In this document: positions 1 through 9,528 of the stretch, one piece after another | Layout: each line of letters opens with the position of its first letter | How positions within the stretch are numbered: position 1 is the first letter of the stretch | From: a bacterium endosymbiont of Bathymodiolus sp. 5 South | GTDB lineage: Bacteria; Pseudomonadota; Gammaproteobacteria; PS1; Pseudothioglobaceae | Length of the DNA: 47,047 nucleotides | Reading direction: 5' to 3' | Assembly (NCBI RefSeq): GCF_900128535.1 | Contig: NZ_FQTR01000004.1 | Location: 1 to 47,047, forward strand | Translations under genes and position numbers: made by a program | Notes under the pieces: generated by a model | Databases searched by the model: none | Seen by the model: only the letters and a program-made list of their open reading frames with translations | Told to the model about the DNA's origin: nothing

Positions 1-126
1 GGTGATAATGTGAAAATGGAAGTAGAGCTTCTGTCTCCAATCGCTATGGAAGAAGGTTTGCGATTTGCTATTAGAGAAGGTGGGCGCACTGTTGGTGCGG
101 GTGTTGTTTCTAAGGTGACGGATTAA
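1..126 (+). CDS. tuf: Elongation factor Tu, C-terminal fragment (partial)
   Basis: The window opens inside an open frame that runs 41 codons to a TAA. The residues ([20 protein letters not shown], then [13 protein letters not shown]) are the conserved end of EF-Tu domain 3, the GTPase that delivers aminoacyl-tRNA to the ribosome. A tuf gene directly before rpsJ is the usual end of the proteobacterial str operon, which supports the call. Only the C-terminus is visible; the GTPase domain lies outside the window. Confidence 0.96.
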   Translation, partial: GDNVKMEVELLSPIAMEEGLRFAIREGGRTVGAGVVSKVTD

Positions 127-137
127 GGGTAATTTAG

Positions 138-167
138 TTGCAGAAAGACCGAATATTATTGTATAAT
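138..167 (+). promoter_or_regulatory. Sigma-70 promoter for the S10 operon
   Basis: TTGCAG at 138-143 and TATAAT at 162-167 are separated by 18 bases, followed by about 50 bases of leader before rpsJ. The -10 is a consensus match and the -35 matches four of six positions. It lies in the only sizeable gap between tuf and rpsJ, where an S10 operon promoter is expected. The -10 box sits inside the hairpin described in the next entry. Confidence 0.7.
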
Positions 168-178
168 GCTCGGTTTTT
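148..178 (+). terminator. Probable intrinsic terminator of tuf, overlapping the S10 promoter
   Basis: ACCGA (148-152) pairs with TCGGT (170-174), and inside it ATTAT (155-159) pairs with ATAAT (163-167) around a TGT loop. Five Ts follow at 174-178. This has the form of a Rho-independent terminator, with a small internal bulge. The inner stem is also the -10 region of the S10 promoter, so one 31-base stretch appears to end the upstream transcript and start the next. The hairpin is AT-rich, so it may be leaky. Confidence 0.5.
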
Positions 179-220
179 CGCTAAAAGACACAAGTCAATT
201 ATTAATAGGATTTATTAAAG

Positions 221-532
221 ATGAGTAATCAAAACATTAGAATTAAATTAAAGGCATTTGACCATCGTTTAATCGATAAGTCGGCTATTGAAATTGTAGA
301 TACTGCTAAGCGTACCGGTGCAAGTGTTAGAGGTCCAATCCCTTTACCGACAAAGAAAGAGCGTTTTACTGTATTGACTTCTCCGCATGTTAACAAGAAG
401 GCGAGAGACCAGTATGAATTAAGAACATATGTTAGATTAATGGATGTTATTAGCCCAACTGATAAAACAGTTGATGCGTTAATGAAACTAGATTTAGCAG
501 CAGGTGTTGACGTAGCGATTAAGCTTAATTAA
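221..532 (+). CDS. rpsJ: 30S ribosomal protein S10
   Basis: 103 residues, the normal S10 length. The conserved stretches [34 protein letters not shown] and [11 protein letters not shown] are present. S10 is part of the 30S head and also partners NusB in antitermination. It is the first gene of the S10 operon, read from the promoter about 50 bases upstream, with rplC 26 bases further on. An AAAG-type ribosome site precedes the ATG. Confidence 0.98.
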   Translation: MSNQNIRIKLKAFDHRLIDKSAIEIVDTAKRTGASVRGPIPLPTKKERFTVLTSPHVNKKARDQYELRTYVRLMDVISPTDKTVDALMKLDLAAGVDVAIKLN

Positions 533-558
533 CAAATATAAGTAATAGGAATAGAATC

Positions 559-1335
559 ATGGCAATTGGTTTAGTAGGACAAAAATTAGGAATGACGCGT
601 ATCTTGTTTGACGATGGTTCGTCAACTGCGGTAAGCGTTATTAAGATTGAGTCCAATCGTGTTGTTCAAACAAAAACAATGGAAGTAGATGGTTACAGTG
701 CTGTACAAGTGACTACTGGCGCTAAAGTCAATAAGAAAGGCGAAGCAAAATTGCGTCGTGTTTCATCAGCGACTAAAGGTCATTACGCTAAGGCTTCACA
801 AGATATCGGTTTAGGCCTTTGGGAATTTAGCGCAGATGCCGATGAAATTTCTGGCAGCACAAGTTTTGATTTGTCTATTTTTGGTGCAGGTCAATATGTT
901 GATGTTACTGGACAATCTAAAGGTAAAGGTTTTCAAGGTGGTGTAAAGCGTCATAATTTTTCGATGCAAGATGCAACACACGGTAACTCAATTTCTCACA
1001 GAGCAATTGGTTCTACTGGACAGTGTCAAGATCCTGGTCGTGTATTTAAAGGCAAGAAAATGGCGGGTCACATGGGCGATGAGCAAGTGACTGAAGAATG
1101 CCTAGAGATTATTAGAGTGGATAGCAACAGAAATTTATTATTAGTTAAAGGTGCAATTCCTGGTTCTAAGAGTGGCTTTGTTAAAGTAAAGTTGTCTGCC
1201 AAGAAAGACAAAGTGAATGCTGGCATTAGTAAGCAACTCCAAGAGCAAAAAGATGCAGCAGTAGCAGCAAAAGAAGCAGAAAGCATAGCGTCAACTGAAG
1301 ATAACACTGCAGAAGAAACTAAGGCAGAAGAATAA
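559..1335 (+). CDS. rplC: 50S ribosomal protein L3, with an acidic C-terminal extension
   Basis: 258 residues against about 210 in E. coli. The L3 core is complete: [12 protein letters not shown] at the start, [13 protein letters not shown] in the middle, and [19 protein letters not shown], the region whose glutamine is methylated by PrmB in other bacteria. After the usual end (about residue 212) come roughly 45 extra residues rich in Lys, Gln and Ala, then strongly acidic ([12 protein letters not shown]). L3 binds 23S rRNA near the peptidyl-transferase centre and starts 50S assembly. The role of the tail is unknown. Confidence 0.97.
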   Translation: MAIGLVGQKLGMTRILFDDGSSTAVSVIKIESNRVVQTKTMEVDGYSAVQVTTGAKVNKKGEAKLRRVSSATKGHYAKASQDIGLGLWEFSADADEISGSTSFDLSIFGAGQYVDVTGQSKGKGFQGGVKRHNFSMQDATHGNSISHRAIGSTGQCQDPGRVFKGKKMAGHMGDEQVTEECLEIIRVDSNRNLLLVKGAIPGSKSGFVKVKLSAKKDKVNAGISKQLQEQKDAAVAAKEAESIASTEDNTAEETKAEE

Positions 1336-1343
1336 GGTTTAAG

Positions 1344-1958
1344 ATGAAATTACAAGTATTAAACATAAGCACAAACAAATCTAGCGCTACTGAAGTTGCA
1401 GAGTCTGTTTTTGCAAGAGATTATAACCCATCATTGGTTCACCAAGTGACAACAGCCTATATGGCTACTGGTCGTCAAGGCTCTAAAGCGCAAAAAAATC
1501 GCAGCGCTGTTAGCGGTGGCGGTAAGAAACCTTGGGCGCAGAAAGGTACAGGTCGTGCTCGTGCTGGTACTTCTCGTGGACCTATTTGGCGCTCAGGTGG
1601 CGTAACATTTGCTGCGCAACCAAGAAGTTACGCACAGAAAGTTAACAAGAAAATGTACAAAGGTGCCATTAGTGTTATCTTTTCTGAATTAGTGCGCACT
1701 GATCGCTTAAAAGTGGTTGCGGCCTTTGATGTTAAAGATGCAAAAACAAAGAATATAACTGCCTTGCTTAAAGCATTAGATGTAAAGGATGCTTTATTAA
1801 TGACTGATGAGTTAGATGAGAATTTATATCTTTCTTCACGCAATTTATACCATGTTGGTGTTTGTGACACACAGAGCATTGACCCAGTTAGTTTGATTGG
1901 TTATGAGAATGTTGTTATTACTGAAGCAGCATTAAAGAAAGTGGAAGGTATGTTATGA
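1344..1958 (+). CDS. rplD: 50S ribosomal protein L4
   Basis: 204 residues, normal for L4. The signature [20 protein letters not shown], followed by [10 protein letters not shown], marks the internal loop that reaches into the exit tunnel. In E. coli L4 also represses its own S10 operon; I could not establish an equivalent leader structure here. The gene overlaps rplW by four bases (stop and start share ATGA), so the two are probably translationally coupled. Confidence 0.98.
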   Translation: MKLQVLNISTNKSSATEVAESVFARDYNPSLVHQVTTAYMATGRQGSKAQKNRSAVSGGGKKPWAQKGTGRARAGTSRGPIWRSGGVTFAAQPRSYAQKVNKKMYKGAISVIFSELVRTDRLKVVAAFDVKDAKTKNITALLKALDVKDALLMTDELDENLYLSSRNLYHVGVCDTQSIDPVSLIGYENVVITEAALKKVEGML

Positions 1959-2245
1959 ATCAAGAAAAAATATTAAAAACCTTATTGGCGCCAATTGTCT
2001 CTGAAAAGGCATCGATATTGTCAGCACAAAATCAATATGCATTTAAAGTGCGTGTTGATAGTAATAAGAAAGAAATTAAAGCAGCTATTGAGTCACTATT
2101 TGGTGTGACGGTAGAAAATGTAACAACTTCTATTGTGAAAGGCAAGAAGAAAGTATTTAAAGGTAAGATTGGTCGTCGTGTCAATTGGAAGAAGGCAATG
2201 GTAAAAGTGTCTGAAGGTCAAATGATTGATGTGACGGCATCTTAA
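1955..2245 (+). CDS. rplW: 50S ribosomal protein L23
   Basis: 96 residues. The opening [11 protein letters not shown], then [19 protein letters not shown] and a basic loop ([20 protein letters not shown]) are typical of L23. It sits at the tunnel exit, where trigger factor (encoded at about 23,057) and SRP dock. The start overlaps the end of rplD, and rplB follows after 11 bases. Confidence 0.98.
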   Translation: MNQEKILKTLLAPIVSEKASILSAQNQYAFKVRVDSNKKEIKAAIESLFGVTVENVTTSIVKGKKKVFKGKIGRRVNWKKAMVKVSEGQMIDVTAS

Positions 2246-2256
2246 AGAGAGAGATT

Positions 2257-3084
2257 ATGGCACAAGTAATTAAAAGAAAACCAACCTCACCTGGCAGAAG
2301 ATTTGTTGTTAGTGTTGTTGATAAAGACTTACACAATGGCGCACCTTATGCACCATTGACACAAAGCAAGAACAGAATTAGCGGTCGCAATAACCGAGGT
2401 AAGATTACAGTTCGCCATAAAGGTGGTGGACACAAGCGTCGTTACCGCATTATTGATTTTAGACGCAACAAAGATGATATTACTGCAAAGGTTGAGCGCC
2501 TAGAATACGATCCAAATCGTAGTGCTAATATTGCTTTGGTTTTGTATGCAGATGGTGAGCGCAAATATATTATTGCACCAAACGGTTTGAAAGTAGGTGA
2601 TGAGATTATTTCAGGCAGTAGCGTTGCTATTAAAGCAGGCAATGTAATGCCTTGTGCAAACATCCCGTTAGGTAGTGTTATTCACTGTATTGAGCTTAAG
2701 CCAGGTAAGGGTGCACAAATGGCACGCAGTGCCGGCACCTCAGCGCAATTAATTGCAAAAGAAGGTATGTATGTCACTTTAAGATTGCGTTCTGGTGAAG
2801 TGCGTAAAGTTTTGGCAGAATGTCGCGCAACGATTGGCGAAGTGTCTAAGAAAGAACACAGTTTAAGAAAATTAGGTAAAGCGGGTGCAACACGCTGGAG
2901 AGGTGTTAGACCTACTGTTCGTGGTGTTGTTATGAATCCAGTTGATCACCCACATGGTGGTGGTGAAGGTAAAACCAGTGGTGGTCGTCATCCAGTTTCT
3001 CCTTGGGGTACACCAACTAAGGGTTATAAAACACGCAGTAATAAACGCACTGATAAGCTTATCGTGCGTCGTAGAAATAAATAA
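2257..3084 (+). CDS. rplB: 50S ribosomal protein L2
   Basis: 275 residues, full length. It carries the conserved [19 protein letters not shown] segment near the C-terminus, which holds the histidine important for peptidyl-transferase centre assembly, and [19 protein letters not shown] in the N-terminal RNA-binding part. It is flanked by rplW and rpsS at the standard positions. Nothing about it is unusual. Confidence 0.99.
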   Translation: MAQVIKRKPTSPGRRFVVSVVDKDLHNGAPYAPLTQSKNRISGRNNRGKITVRHKGGGHKRRYRIIDFRRNKDDITAKVERLEYDPNRSANIALVLYADGERKYIIAPNGLKVGDEIISGSSVAIKAGNVMPCANIPLGSVIHCIELKPGKGAQMARSAGTSAQLIAKEGMYVTLRLRSGEVRKVLAECRATIGEVSKKEHSLRKLGKAGATRWRGVRPTVRGVVMNPVDHPHGGGEGKTSGGRHPVSPWGTPTKGYKTRSNKRTDKLIVRRRNK

Positions 3085-3092
3085 GGGTAATT

Positions 3093-3362
3093 ATGGCTAG
3101 ATCATTAAGAAAGGGTCCATTTGTTGACGAGCATTTAATCAAGAAAGTATTAACAGCTCAAGAAAATAAAGATAGAAAACCAATTAAAACTTGGTCTAGG
3201 CGTTCGGTAATTGTGCCTGAAATGATTGGGTTAACAATCGCAGTACACAATGGCAGAGCACATGTGCCAGTGTCAATTAACGAACAAATGATTGGTCATA
3301 AATTAGGTGAGTTTGCAGCAACCAGAACATTTGTTGCACATTCAGGCGACCGTAAAGCATAA
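3093..3362 (+). CDS. rpsS: 30S ribosomal protein S19
   Basis: 89 residues beginning [19 protein letters not shown], with [15 protein letters not shown] and [21 protein letters not shown]19 binds 16S rRNA in the 30S head with S13. A GGGTAAT ribosome site lies just before the ATG, and the gap from rplB is eight bases. Confidence 0.98.
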   Translation: MARSLRKGPFVDEHLIKKVLTAQENKDRKPIKTWSRRSVIVPEMIGLTIAVHNGRAHVPVSINEQMIGHKLGEFAATRTFVAHSGDRKA

Positions 3363-3381
3363 TACAAGGGTGATTGAGAAA

Positions 3382-3717
3382 ATGAAAGAAGTTAAAGCAG
3401 TGCATAAATATGCAAAAACCTCGGCTTTTAAAGCACGATTGGTAGCGGATCAAATTCGTTCAAAGTCGGTAGAAGAGGCACTCAACATTTTATCGTTTAG
3501 TAACAAGAAAGCGTCAGTACTTGTTAAGAAAGTATTAAATTCAGCGATTTCAAATGCTGAGAACAACGATGGTTTAGATATCGATGAATTAAAAGTGAGT
3601 AGTGTTTATATTGATGAAGGCTCAACAATGAAAAGAATTCGCCCTAGAGCAAAAGGTAGAGCGAATCGTATTTTAAAAAGAACAAGCCATATTACAGTTG
3701 GCGTAAGTGCAGGATAG
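3382..3717 (+). CDS. rplV: 50S ribosomal protein L22
   Basis: 111 residues from the ATG at 3382 ([20 protein letters not shown]). An open frame extends 25 codons upstream into rpsS, but that part does not resemble L22, and the normal family length of about 110 supports the later start. [20 protein letters not shown] is the conserved C-terminal hairpin that lines the nascent-chain tunnel and carries macrolide-resistance positions in other bacteria. Confidence 0.97.
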   Translation: MKEVKAVHKYAKTSAFKARLVADQIRSKSVEEALNILSFSNKKASVLVKKVLNSAISNAENNDGLDIDELKVSSVYIDEGSTMKRIRPRAKGRANRILKRTSHITVGVSAG

Positions 3718-3727
3718 GGTATAAATT

Positions 3728-4420
3728 ATGGGTCAAAAAGTAAATCCAAAAGGTATTAGATTAGGCATCGTTAAAGATTGGGATTCTAAGTGGTATGCGA
3801 ATTCTCAAGATTATTCTAAGTACTTGTTATCTGATATTGAAGTGAGAGATTTCTTATTTGAGAAGCTAAAATCTGCTTCTGTTAGTCGCGTTCAAATTGA
3901 GCGTCTAGCCAACAACGCTAAGATAACTATCCACACTGCCCGCCCAGGTATTGTGATTGGTAAAAAAGGGGCTGATATTGAAGCGTTGAAATCTATTGTT
4001 ACTAAAATGATGGGTATGTCAGCACATATTAATATTGAAGAAATTAAAAAGCCAGAGTTAGATTCACGTCTAGTGGCAGAAAATATTGCACAACAGTTAG
4101 AAAAGCGTGTAATGTATCGTCGTGCAGTTAAGCGTGTATTGGGTAATGCAACGCGTTTGGGTGCACAGGGTATTAAGATTATGGTTAGTGGTCGCTTAAA
4201 TGGTGCGGAAATTGCACGCTCTGAATGGTATCGTGAAGGTCGTGTGCCATTACATACATTTAGAGCAGATATTGATTATGCACATTATGGTGCAAACACA
4301 CAATATGGTGTGATTGGTATCAAAGTTTGGATTTTCAAAGGTGAAATTCTAGACCATAAGAAAGGCACATTAGATGAGGTTGCTCGTCGTGGTGCTACTA
4401 ACCAAATCGCTAAGAAATAA
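3728..4420 (+). CDS. rpsC: 30S ribosomal protein S3
   Basis: 230 residues. The start [14 protein letters not shown], the KH-domain loop [16 protein letters not shown] (about residues 73-88) and the C-terminal motif [14 protein letters not shown] all match S3. It forms part of the mRNA entry channel together with S4 and S5. Stop and next start are 11 bases apart. Confidence 0.98.
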   Translation: MGQKVNPKGIRLGIVKDWDSKWYANSQDYSKYLLSDIEVRDFLFEKLKSASVSRVQIERLANNAKITIHTARPGIVIGKKGADIEALKSIVTKMMGMSAHINIEEIKKPELDSRLVAENIAQQLEKRVMYRRAVKRVLGNATRLGAQGIKIMVSGRLNGAEIARSEWYREGRVPLHTFRADIDYAHYGANTQYGVIGIKVWIFKGEILDHKKGTLDEVARRGATNQIAKK

Positions 4421-4431
4421 AGGATTGACAA

Positions 4432-4842
4432 ATGTTACAACCTAAACGTACAAAATTTAGAAAAATGATGAAAGGTCGCAACCGTGGTTTAGCAACGGGT
4501 CATAAGGTGAGCTTTGGTGAAATTGGCTTGCAAGCTGTCGGCAGATGTCGCATGACTGCAAGACAAATTGAATCTGCTCGTAGAGCGATGACGCGTCATG
4601 TAAAGCGTCAGGGTAAGATTTGGATTCGTGTATTTCCAGACAAACCTATTACTAAGAAGCCACTAGAAGTGCGTATGGGTAAAGGTAAAGGTAGTGTTGA
4701 ATATTGGGTTGCACAAATCAAGCCGGGTCAAATGTTGTTTGAAATGCAAGGGGTTGATGAGACCATTGCAAGAGAAGCATTCCAACTTGCCGCAGCGAAA
4801 TTACCAGTAAAGACAAAAGTTATTAAAAGGATGGCAATGTAA
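4432..4842 (+). CDS. rplP: 50S ribosomal protein L16
   Basis: 136 residues starting [19 protein letters not shown], with the conserved [21 protein letters not shown] and [13 protein letters not shown]16 organises the A-site tRNA region and joins late in 50S assembly. The arginine in the RVFP segment is hydroxylated in some bacteria. The stop TAA overlaps the ATG of rpmC (TAATG). Confidence 0.98.
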   Translation: MLQPKRTKFRKMMKGRNRGLATGHKVSFGEIGLQAVGRCRMTARQIESARRAMTRHVKRQGKIWIRVFPDKPITKKPLEVRMGKGKGSVEYWVAQIKPGQMLFEMQGVDETIAREAFQLAAAKLPVKTKVIKRMAM

Positions 4843-5030
4843 TGGATGTAAAAGAATTAAGAGGGCAAGACGCCCCTGCGCTTAACGACACTTTAATGCG
4901 TCTTCTAAAAGAGCACTTTGAGTTGCGTATGCAGCATAAAAGTGCACAGTTAGAGGACGGTTCAAAGTTGAGAAAAGTTAAAAAATCAATTGCACAAGTT
5001 AAAACTATTATTAAAGAGAAACAAGCATGA
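4842..5030 (+). CDS. rpmC: 50S ribosomal protein L29
   Basis: 62 residues, a typical two-helix L29: [20 protein letters not shown], then [20 protein letters not shown] and a [13 protein letters not shown] helix. It sits beside L23 at the tunnel exit. The gene overlaps both neighbours by one and four bases, so rplP, rpmC and rpsQ are probably coupled. Confidence 0.97.
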   Translation: MDVKELRGQDAPALNDTLMRLLKEHFELRMQHKSAQLEDGSKLRKVKKSIAQVKTIIKEKQA

Positions 5031-5302
5031 GCGAGAATAAAGTAGAACGCGTATTGACAGGCAAAGTTGTTAGCAACAGTCGTAACAAAACCATTGCCGT
5101 TATGATTGAGCGTAAAGTTCGTCATCCCATTTACAAGAAATATATTAAGCGTAGCACTAAGGTTCATGCGCATGATGAAAAGAATGAATGTAGTGTAGGC
5201 GACACAGTAAGAGTCGTAGAAGCGAAGCCGTTTTCTAAGACTAAGTGTTGGGCATTGCTAGAAGTCCTTGAGAAATCAGCGGCTGTTGATTCCATAGCAT
5301 AA
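5027..5302 (+). CDS. rpsQ: 30S ribosomal protein S17
   Basis: 91 residues with the S17 OB-fold segments [21 protein letters not shown] and the basic loop [17 protein letters not shown], then [18 protein letters not shown]. It binds 16S rRNA early in assembly. The start lies in the ATGA shared with the end of rpmC. It is slightly longer at the C-terminus ([10 protein letters not shown]) than E. coli S17 (84 residues). Confidence 0.97.
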   Translation: MSENKVERVLTGKVVSNSRNKTIAVMIERKVRHPIYKKYIKRSTKVHAHDEKNECSVGDTVRVVEAKPFSKTKCWALLEVLEKSAAVDSIA

Positions 5303-5319
5303 TTAAAAGAGAATAAGAT

Positions 5320-5688
5320 ATGATTCAAATGCAAACAAAACTTCATATTGCTGACAACAGTGGTGGTGTCAAAGCAATGTGTATTAAAGTATTAGGTGGT
5401 TCTAAGCGTCGCTATGCAAACATTGGCGATGTGATTAAAGTCAGCATCAAAGAAGCTGCACCGCGTGCTAAAGTAAAAAAAGGTGATGTATATGACGCTG
5501 TTGTTGTTCGCACAGCACAAGGCGTTCGTCGTGCTGATGGTTCGCGTATTCGTTTTGATGGCAATGCCGTTGTATTATTAAATACAAAGCTTGAGCCAGT
5601 AGGCACACGCATCTTCGGACCTGTGACTCGTGAATTACGCAGCGCACAATTTATGAAGATTGTTTCACTAGCCCCAGAGGTGTTATGA
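5320..5688 (+). CDS. rplN: 50S ribosomal protein L14
   Basis: 122 residues, normal length. [20 protein letters not shown] and the C-terminal [11 protein letters not shown] are diagnostic. L14 contacts 16S rRNA in an intersubunit bridge and is the docking site of the RsfS silencing factor. It is the first gene of the spc block, but only 17 bases separate it from rpsQ and I see no promoter there, so S10 and spc are probably one transcript. Confidence 0.98.
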   Translation: MIQMQTKLHIADNSGGVKAMCIKVLGGSKRRYANIGDVIKVSIKEAAPRAKVKKGDVYDAVVVRTAQGVRRADGSRIRFDGNAVVLLNTKLEPVGTRIFGPVTRELRSAQFMKIVSLAPEVL

Positions 5689-5999
5689 TGAATAAAATCA
5701 AAGTAAAAGATGAAGTCATTTTGATTGCTGGCAAGGATAAAGGATCTATAGGTACAGTAACGAAAATCACTAATAATAAAGTTGTAGTTGAGGGTTTAAA
5801 TATTGCTAAGAAGCATGTTAAGCCAAACCCAAATGCTGGCGTAACAGGCGGTATTATTGATACAGAAATGCCAGTGGCAATTTCAAATGTAGCAATCTAC
5901 AATGCAAAAACAAAAAAAGCAGACAGAGTTGGACTGCGCAGTGACAAAGAAGGCAACAAAGAAAGATTTTTTAAATCAAACGGCGATTCAATCGTTTGA
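5685..5999 (+). CDS. rplX: 50S ribosomal protein L24
   Basis: 104 residues with the KOW motif at [18 protein letters not shown] and [32 protein letters not shown] further on. Two consecutive ATGs (5685 and 5688) could start it; either gives a normal protein. It overlaps the end of rplN by four bases. L24 helps start 50S folding. Confidence 0.97.
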   Translation: MMNKIKVKDEVILIAGKDKGSIGTVTKITNNKVVVEGLNIAKKHVKPNPNAGVTGGIIDTEMPVAISNVAIYNAKTKKADRVGLRSDKEGNKERFFKSNGDSIV

Positions 6000-6020
6000 G
6001 ACAGTTAAAGGAAAAGAACC

Positions 6021-6572
6021 GTGGCTAGATTACAAGAACAATATAGAAAAGAAATTTTACCCGCTCTACAAAAAGCGTTAAATCAGAAAAATCCAATGGC
6101 AGTGCCTAAGATTGAAAAGATTACTATTAATATGGGTTTGGGTAGTGCATTAGGTGATAAGAAAATTTTGCAAAGTGCTCTAGAAGAGATGAGTTTAATT
6201 GCGGGTCAAAAACCAATGACATGTATGGCGCGTAAATCGGTGGCGAGTTTCAAATTAAGAGAGGGCAGTGCAATTGGTTGCAAAGTAACACTTCGCAAGG
6301 AAAAGATGTATGAATTTTTAGACCGTTTGGTTAATATTGCAATCCCCCGTATTCGTGATTTCCGTGGTTTAAACCCGAAGTCATTTGATGGTCGTGGTAA
6401 CTATAATATGGGTTTAACCGAGCAAATCGTATTCCCTGAAATTGATTTTGAAAAGGTAACAAGAGTGCGTGGTATGGATATTGCTATCACGACCACCGCA
6501 CAAAATAATGAAGACGCTAAGAAACTATTGGCAATGTTTAATTTCCCATTTAAGGATAAAGAAAATGGCTAA
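6021..6572 (+). CDS. rplE: 50S ribosomal protein L5 (GTG start)
   Basis: 183 residues. The start is GTG at 6021, with AAAGGAAAAG upstream as ribosome site, giving [16 protein letters not shown] as expected for L5. The conserved [32 protein letters not shown] and [15 protein letters not shown] are all present. L5 belongs to the 5S rRNA complex with L18. The last eight bases overlap rpsN. Confidence 0.97.
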   Translation: MARLQEQYRKEILPALQKALNQKNPMAVPKIEKITINMGLGSALGDKKILQSALEEMSLIAGQKPMTCMARKSVASFKLREGSAIGCKVTLRKEKMYEFLDRLVNIAIPRIRDFRGLNPKSFDGRGNYNMGLTEQIVFPEIDFEKVTRVRGMDIAITTTAQNNEDAKKLLAMFNFPFKDKENG

Positions 6573-6870
6573 AAAGTCTATGATAAATAGAGACATCAAG
6601 CGCACTAAGGTGGTTGAAAAATACCGCACTAAACGCCTTGAGTTAAAGAAAATTATTAAGAGTGTAAACTCTTCTGATGAAGAGCGCTTCCAAGCAACGA
6701 TTAAGTTGCAAGCGTTACCGCGTGATGCTTCACCGACAAGACAACGTTCTCGTTGTGGTTTGACGGGTCGTCCACATGGTTTTTACCGTAAGTTTGGTTT
6801 GTCTAGAATCAAATTGAGAGAGCGCACCATGAACGGCGAAGTTCCTGGTTTATCTAAAGCAAGTTGGTAG
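6565..6870 (+). CDS. rpsN: 30S ribosomal protein S14 (zinc-free form)
   Basis: 101 residues from the ATG at 6565 ([20 protein letters not shown]). An open frame continues 32 codons upstream inside rplE, but the family length and the AAGGATAAAGAAA ribosome site favour 6565. The C-terminal [20 protein letters not shown] is the long, cysteine-poor S14 class that does not bind zinc. It overlaps rplE by eight bases. Confidence 0.97.
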   Translation: MAKKSMINRDIKRTKVVEKYRTKRLELKKIIKSVNSSDEERFQATIKLQALPRDASPTRQRSRCGLTGRPHGFYRKFGLSRIKLRERTMNGEVPGLSKASW

Positions 6871-6883
6871 GAGGTAGTAGATT

Positions 6884-7279
6884 ATGAGTATGTCTGATCC
6901 AGTGGCTGATATGTTAACCCGCATTCGTAATGCACACATGGTTGAAAAGAAAGAAGTTAACATTCCAGCGTCAAATTTAAAATCTGCTATTGCAAGCGTG
7001 ATGCAGCAAGAAGGTTATATTGAATCATTTAGTGTGGCAGGCGAAAAAGCTACTAAAACTTTAACACTTAAGCTGAAGTATTATGATGACAAACCTGTGA
7101 TTGATTCATTAAAAAGAATTTCAAAACCAAGTTTGCGTGTGTATGTCAAAAGTACTGAAATGCCAAGTATCATGAATGGTTTAGGTATCGTTATTGTTTC
7201 AACACCCAAAGGTGTCATGACTGGACAAAATGCAGCCACCCAAAATGTGGGTGGTGAAGTTTTGTGTAGCATTTCTTAA
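6884..7279 (+). CDS. rpsH: 30S ribosomal protein S8
   Basis: 131 residues with MSDPVADMLTRIRNA near the start and GVMTGQNAATQNVGGEVLCSIS at the end. A strong GGAGG lies nine bases before the first ATG at 6884; a second ATG two codons later (6890) would give the commoner N-terminus. S8 binds the central domain of 16S rRNA and represses the spc operon in E. coli. Confidence 0.98.
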   Translation: MSMSDPVADMLTRIRNAHMVEKKEVNIPASNLKSAIASVMQQEGYIESFSVAGEKATKTLTLKLKYYDDKPVIDSLKRISKPSLRVYVKSTEMPSIMNGLGIVIVSTPKGVMTGQNAATQNVGGEVLCSIS

Positions 7280-7291
7280 AGGAGTTATAAG

Positions 7292-7837
7292 ATGTCTAGA
7301 GTTGCAAAAGCACCAATCGAAATTCCAGCTGGCGTTGAAGTCTCAATAAATGATTCCACAATGGCAGTTAAAGGTAAATTAGGTCAAATGGAAATGGAAA
7401 TCCACCCCTCAGTTGTTATCGCTAATACAGAAAATGTTTTGACATTTGATGTTATTAAAGTTAATAAAAAAGAGGAAAAGAAAGCCTGGGCACAAGCAGG
7501 TACTGCAAGAGCAAATACCGCTAATTTGATTAAAGGTGTGGCAGAGGGTTGGGAGAAAAAATTAACCCTTATCGGTGTTGGTTATCGTGCAAAAGCAATG
7601 GGCAAAGCCCTAGATTTAACACTGGGTTTTTCTCATCCAGTTAAGTATAACTTGCCAGAGGGTGTTAGCGCTGAGACGCCATCACAAACTGAGATTGTTG
7701 TCAAAGGCATGGATAAGCAAAAAGTAGGTCAAGTGGCCGCTGAGATTCGTGCTTATCGTCCGCCAGAGCCTTATAAAGGCAAAGGTGTGCGTTACACTGA
7801 TGAATATGTGGTTCGCAAAGAAGCGAAAAAGAAATAG
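7292..7837 (+). CDS. rplF: 50S ribosomal protein L6
   Basis: 181 residues: [19 protein letters not shown], then [21 protein letters not shown] and the C-terminal [20 protein letters not shown]. These mark the two tandem L6 domains. It binds near the sarcin-ricin loop and factor-binding site. An AAAGGAG ribosome site precedes the ATG. Confidence 0.98.
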   Translation: MSRVAKAPIEIPAGVEVSINDSTMAVKGKLGQMEMEIHPSVVIANTENVLTFDVIKVNKKEEKKAWAQAGTARANTANLIKGVAEGWEKKLTLIGVGYRAKAMGKALDLTLGFSHPVKYNLPEGVSAETPSQTEIVVKGMDKQKVGQVAAEIRAYRPPEPYKGKGVRYTDEYVVRKEAKKK

Positions 7838-7860
7838 AGCGAAATAATTAAGGTAATAGT

Positions 7861-8202
7861 ATGAAACTTTCAAAAAAACAAGCTCGTTTAAGAAGAGCAA
7901 CTAAATTTAGAGCTAAGCATGCAGAGAAAGGCGTTGAGCGTTTATGTGTTCATAAGACATCTCAGCATATCTATGCACAAATCATTAGTGCCTGTGGCAC
8001 CAAGACTTTGGTCAGCGCATCCAGCTTAAAAGAAAAGAATGGCGGTAATATAGCAGCAGCAACTAAGATTGGTGCTGAGATTGCCAAAGCAGCAAAGAAA
8101 GCAAAAGTAACAAAAATTGCTTTTGATCGTTCTGGTTTTAAATACCATGGTCGTGTGAAAGCATTAGCTGAAGCAGCACGAGATGGTGGTTTAGACTTTT
8201 AA
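7861..8202 (+). CDS. rplR: 50S ribosomal protein L18
   Basis: 113 residues with [35 protein letters not shown] and the terminal [24 protein letters not shown]-type ending of L18. It carries 5S rRNA into the central protuberance with L5. The gaps on both sides are short (23 and 29 bases). Confidence 0.97.
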   Translation: MKLSKKQARLRRATKFRAKHAEKGVERLCVHKTSQHIYAQIISACGTKTLVSASSLKEKNGGNIAAATKIGAEIAKAAKKAKVTKIAFDRSGFKYHGRVKALAEAARDGGLDF

Positions 8203-8231
8203 TAAAAAAATTATAAAAATAGGCGTAGAAA

Positions 8232-8750
8232 ATGGCAGATTTTAGAAAAAATAATAAAGACGATGATGACGGCTTCATTGAAAAGTTGGTTAATATTCGT
8301 CGTGTTGTAAAAGTAGTTAAAGGGGGTCGTATTTTTGGTTTCTCTGCATTGGTTGTTGTCGGTGACGGCAATGGCAAAGTGGGTTACGGTACGGGTAAAG
8401 CGCGTGAGGTGCCTGCTGCTATTCAAAAAGCAATGGACAAAGCAAGAAAAGCAATGAAAAGTGTTCCATTAAAAGACGGTACACTTTATTATCCTATCAC
8501 TTCAAGTGTGGGTGCTGCTAAAGTTTATATGCAACCTGCATCAGAAGGTACAGGTGTGATTGCTGGTGGTCCAATGCGTAGTGTATTAGAAGCGGTTGGT
8601 GTGCATAATATCTTGGCGAAATGTAACGGTACGCGTAATCCTATTAGTGTTGTTCGCGCAACAATTGAAGGCTTGACATCAATGTCATCTCCACAATTAG
8701 TGGCTAGTAAGCGTGGCAAAACTGTTGAAGAGATTACTGGAGAAGTATAA
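8232..8750 (+). CDS. rpsE: 30S ribosomal protein S5
   Basis: 172 residues. [20 protein letters not shown] and [19 protein letters not shown] form the conserved dsRNA-binding region, and [19 protein letters not shown]-like sequence closes the second domain. S5 shapes the mRNA entry channel and affects decoding accuracy. Its stop overlaps the rpmD start by one base. Confidence 0.97.
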   Translation: MADFRKNNKDDDDGFIEKLVNIRRVVKVVKGGRIFGFSALVVVGDGNGKVGYGTGKAREVPAAIQKAMDKARKAMKSVPLKDGTLYYPITSSVGAAKVYMQPASEGTGVIAGGPMRSVLEAVGVHNILAKCNGTRNPISVVRATIEGLTSMSSPQLVASKRGKTVEEITGEV

Positions 8751-9076
8751 TGGCTGAAGAGAGAAAAGTGGCATCTGAAAAGCCTGTGGCAAAAAAGACG
8801 CCTGTTAAGAAGGGAGCAGTTAAAAAATCACCGACTAAAGTGACAGCTACAAAAGTAGCATCTGCTAAAAAGCCTGCTGCTAAGAAAGTAGCAGCAAAGA
8901 AAAACACGGTAAGTGTGACATTGGTTAAGAGTTTTTATGGTCGTCTTCCATCACATCGTGCAACGATAACAGGCCTTGGTTTAAAGCGTATTAATCACAC
9001 AGTAGAGTTACTTGATACACCTGAAGTGAGGGGTATGATTAATAAGGTTTCTTACCTACTTAAAGTAGAGGGTTAA
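8750..9076 (+). CDS. rpmD: 50S ribosomal protein L30 with a basic N-terminal extension
   Basis: 108 residues against about 60 in other bacteria. The last 58 or so ([20 protein letters not shown], then [16 protein letters not shown] and a [10 protein letters not shown] end) are an ordinary L30. The first 50 are almost only Lys, Ala, Val, Thr and Pro in repeats such as [12 protein letters not shown] and [13 protein letters not shown], resembling the tails of histone H1 or HU-like proteins. The ATG at 8750 is coupled to the rpsE stop (TAATGG). There is no other ATG or GTG before the L30 core with a better position, so the extension is likely translated. Confidence 0.93.
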   Translation: MAEERKVASEKPVAKKTPVKKGAVKKSPTKVTATKVASAKKPAAKKVAAKKNTVSVTLVKSFYGRLPSHRATITGLGLKRINHTVELLDTPEVRGMINKVSYLLKVEG

Positions 9077-9080
9077 GATT

Positions 9081-9524
9081 ATGAATATTATGCAATTAAA
9101 TACATTAGCACCTGCAGAAGGTGAAAAAAGAACCAGAAGACGCGTTGGTCGTGGTATCGGTAGTGGTTTTGGTAAAACTTGTGGTCGTGGTCATAAGGGC
9201 CAGAAAGCTCGTTCAGGTGGTTTTACTAAAATCGGTTTTGAAGGTGGTCAAATGCCCCTTCAGCGTCGCCTGCCCAAGGTTGGTTTTTCATCGCGTGTTT
9301 CGATTATTACTTCTCAAGTAACTTTATCTGAGATTGATAAGTTAGAAGAAAAAGAAATCACGCTTGAGGTGTTAAAGCAACACAACTTGGTGACAAAAAA
9401 TATTAAGCGCGTTAAGGTAATGCTTTCTGGTGAGATTAATAGAGCAGTAACATTAACAGGTATCAAGGCAACTAAAGGCGCAAAAGTAGCCATTGAAGCT
9501 GCCAAAGGAACCATTAACGAGTAA
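9081..9524 (+). CDS. rplO: 50S ribosomal protein L15
   Basis: 147 residues with [20 protein letters not shown] and [20 protein letters not shown], the glycine- and arginine-rich N-terminal arm of L15. It follows rpmD and precedes secY as in most bacteria. The start could be MNIMQLNT at 9081 or MQLNT at 9090; both fit. Confidence 0.98.
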   Translation: MNIMQLNTLAPAEGEKRTRRRVGRGIGSGFGKTCGRGHKGQKARSGGFTKIGFEGGQMPLQRRLPKVGFSSRVSIITSQVTLSEIDKLEEKEITLEVLKQHNLVTKNIKRVKVMLSGEINRAVTLTGIKATKGAKVAIEAAKGTINE

Positions 9525-9528
9525 TAAG

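Noticed and set aside
4823-5173. A 116-codon minus-strand frame across rplP, rpmC and rpsQ
   Set aside because: It lies wholly over three conserved ribosomal genes and has no domain or ribosome site; a shadow frame.
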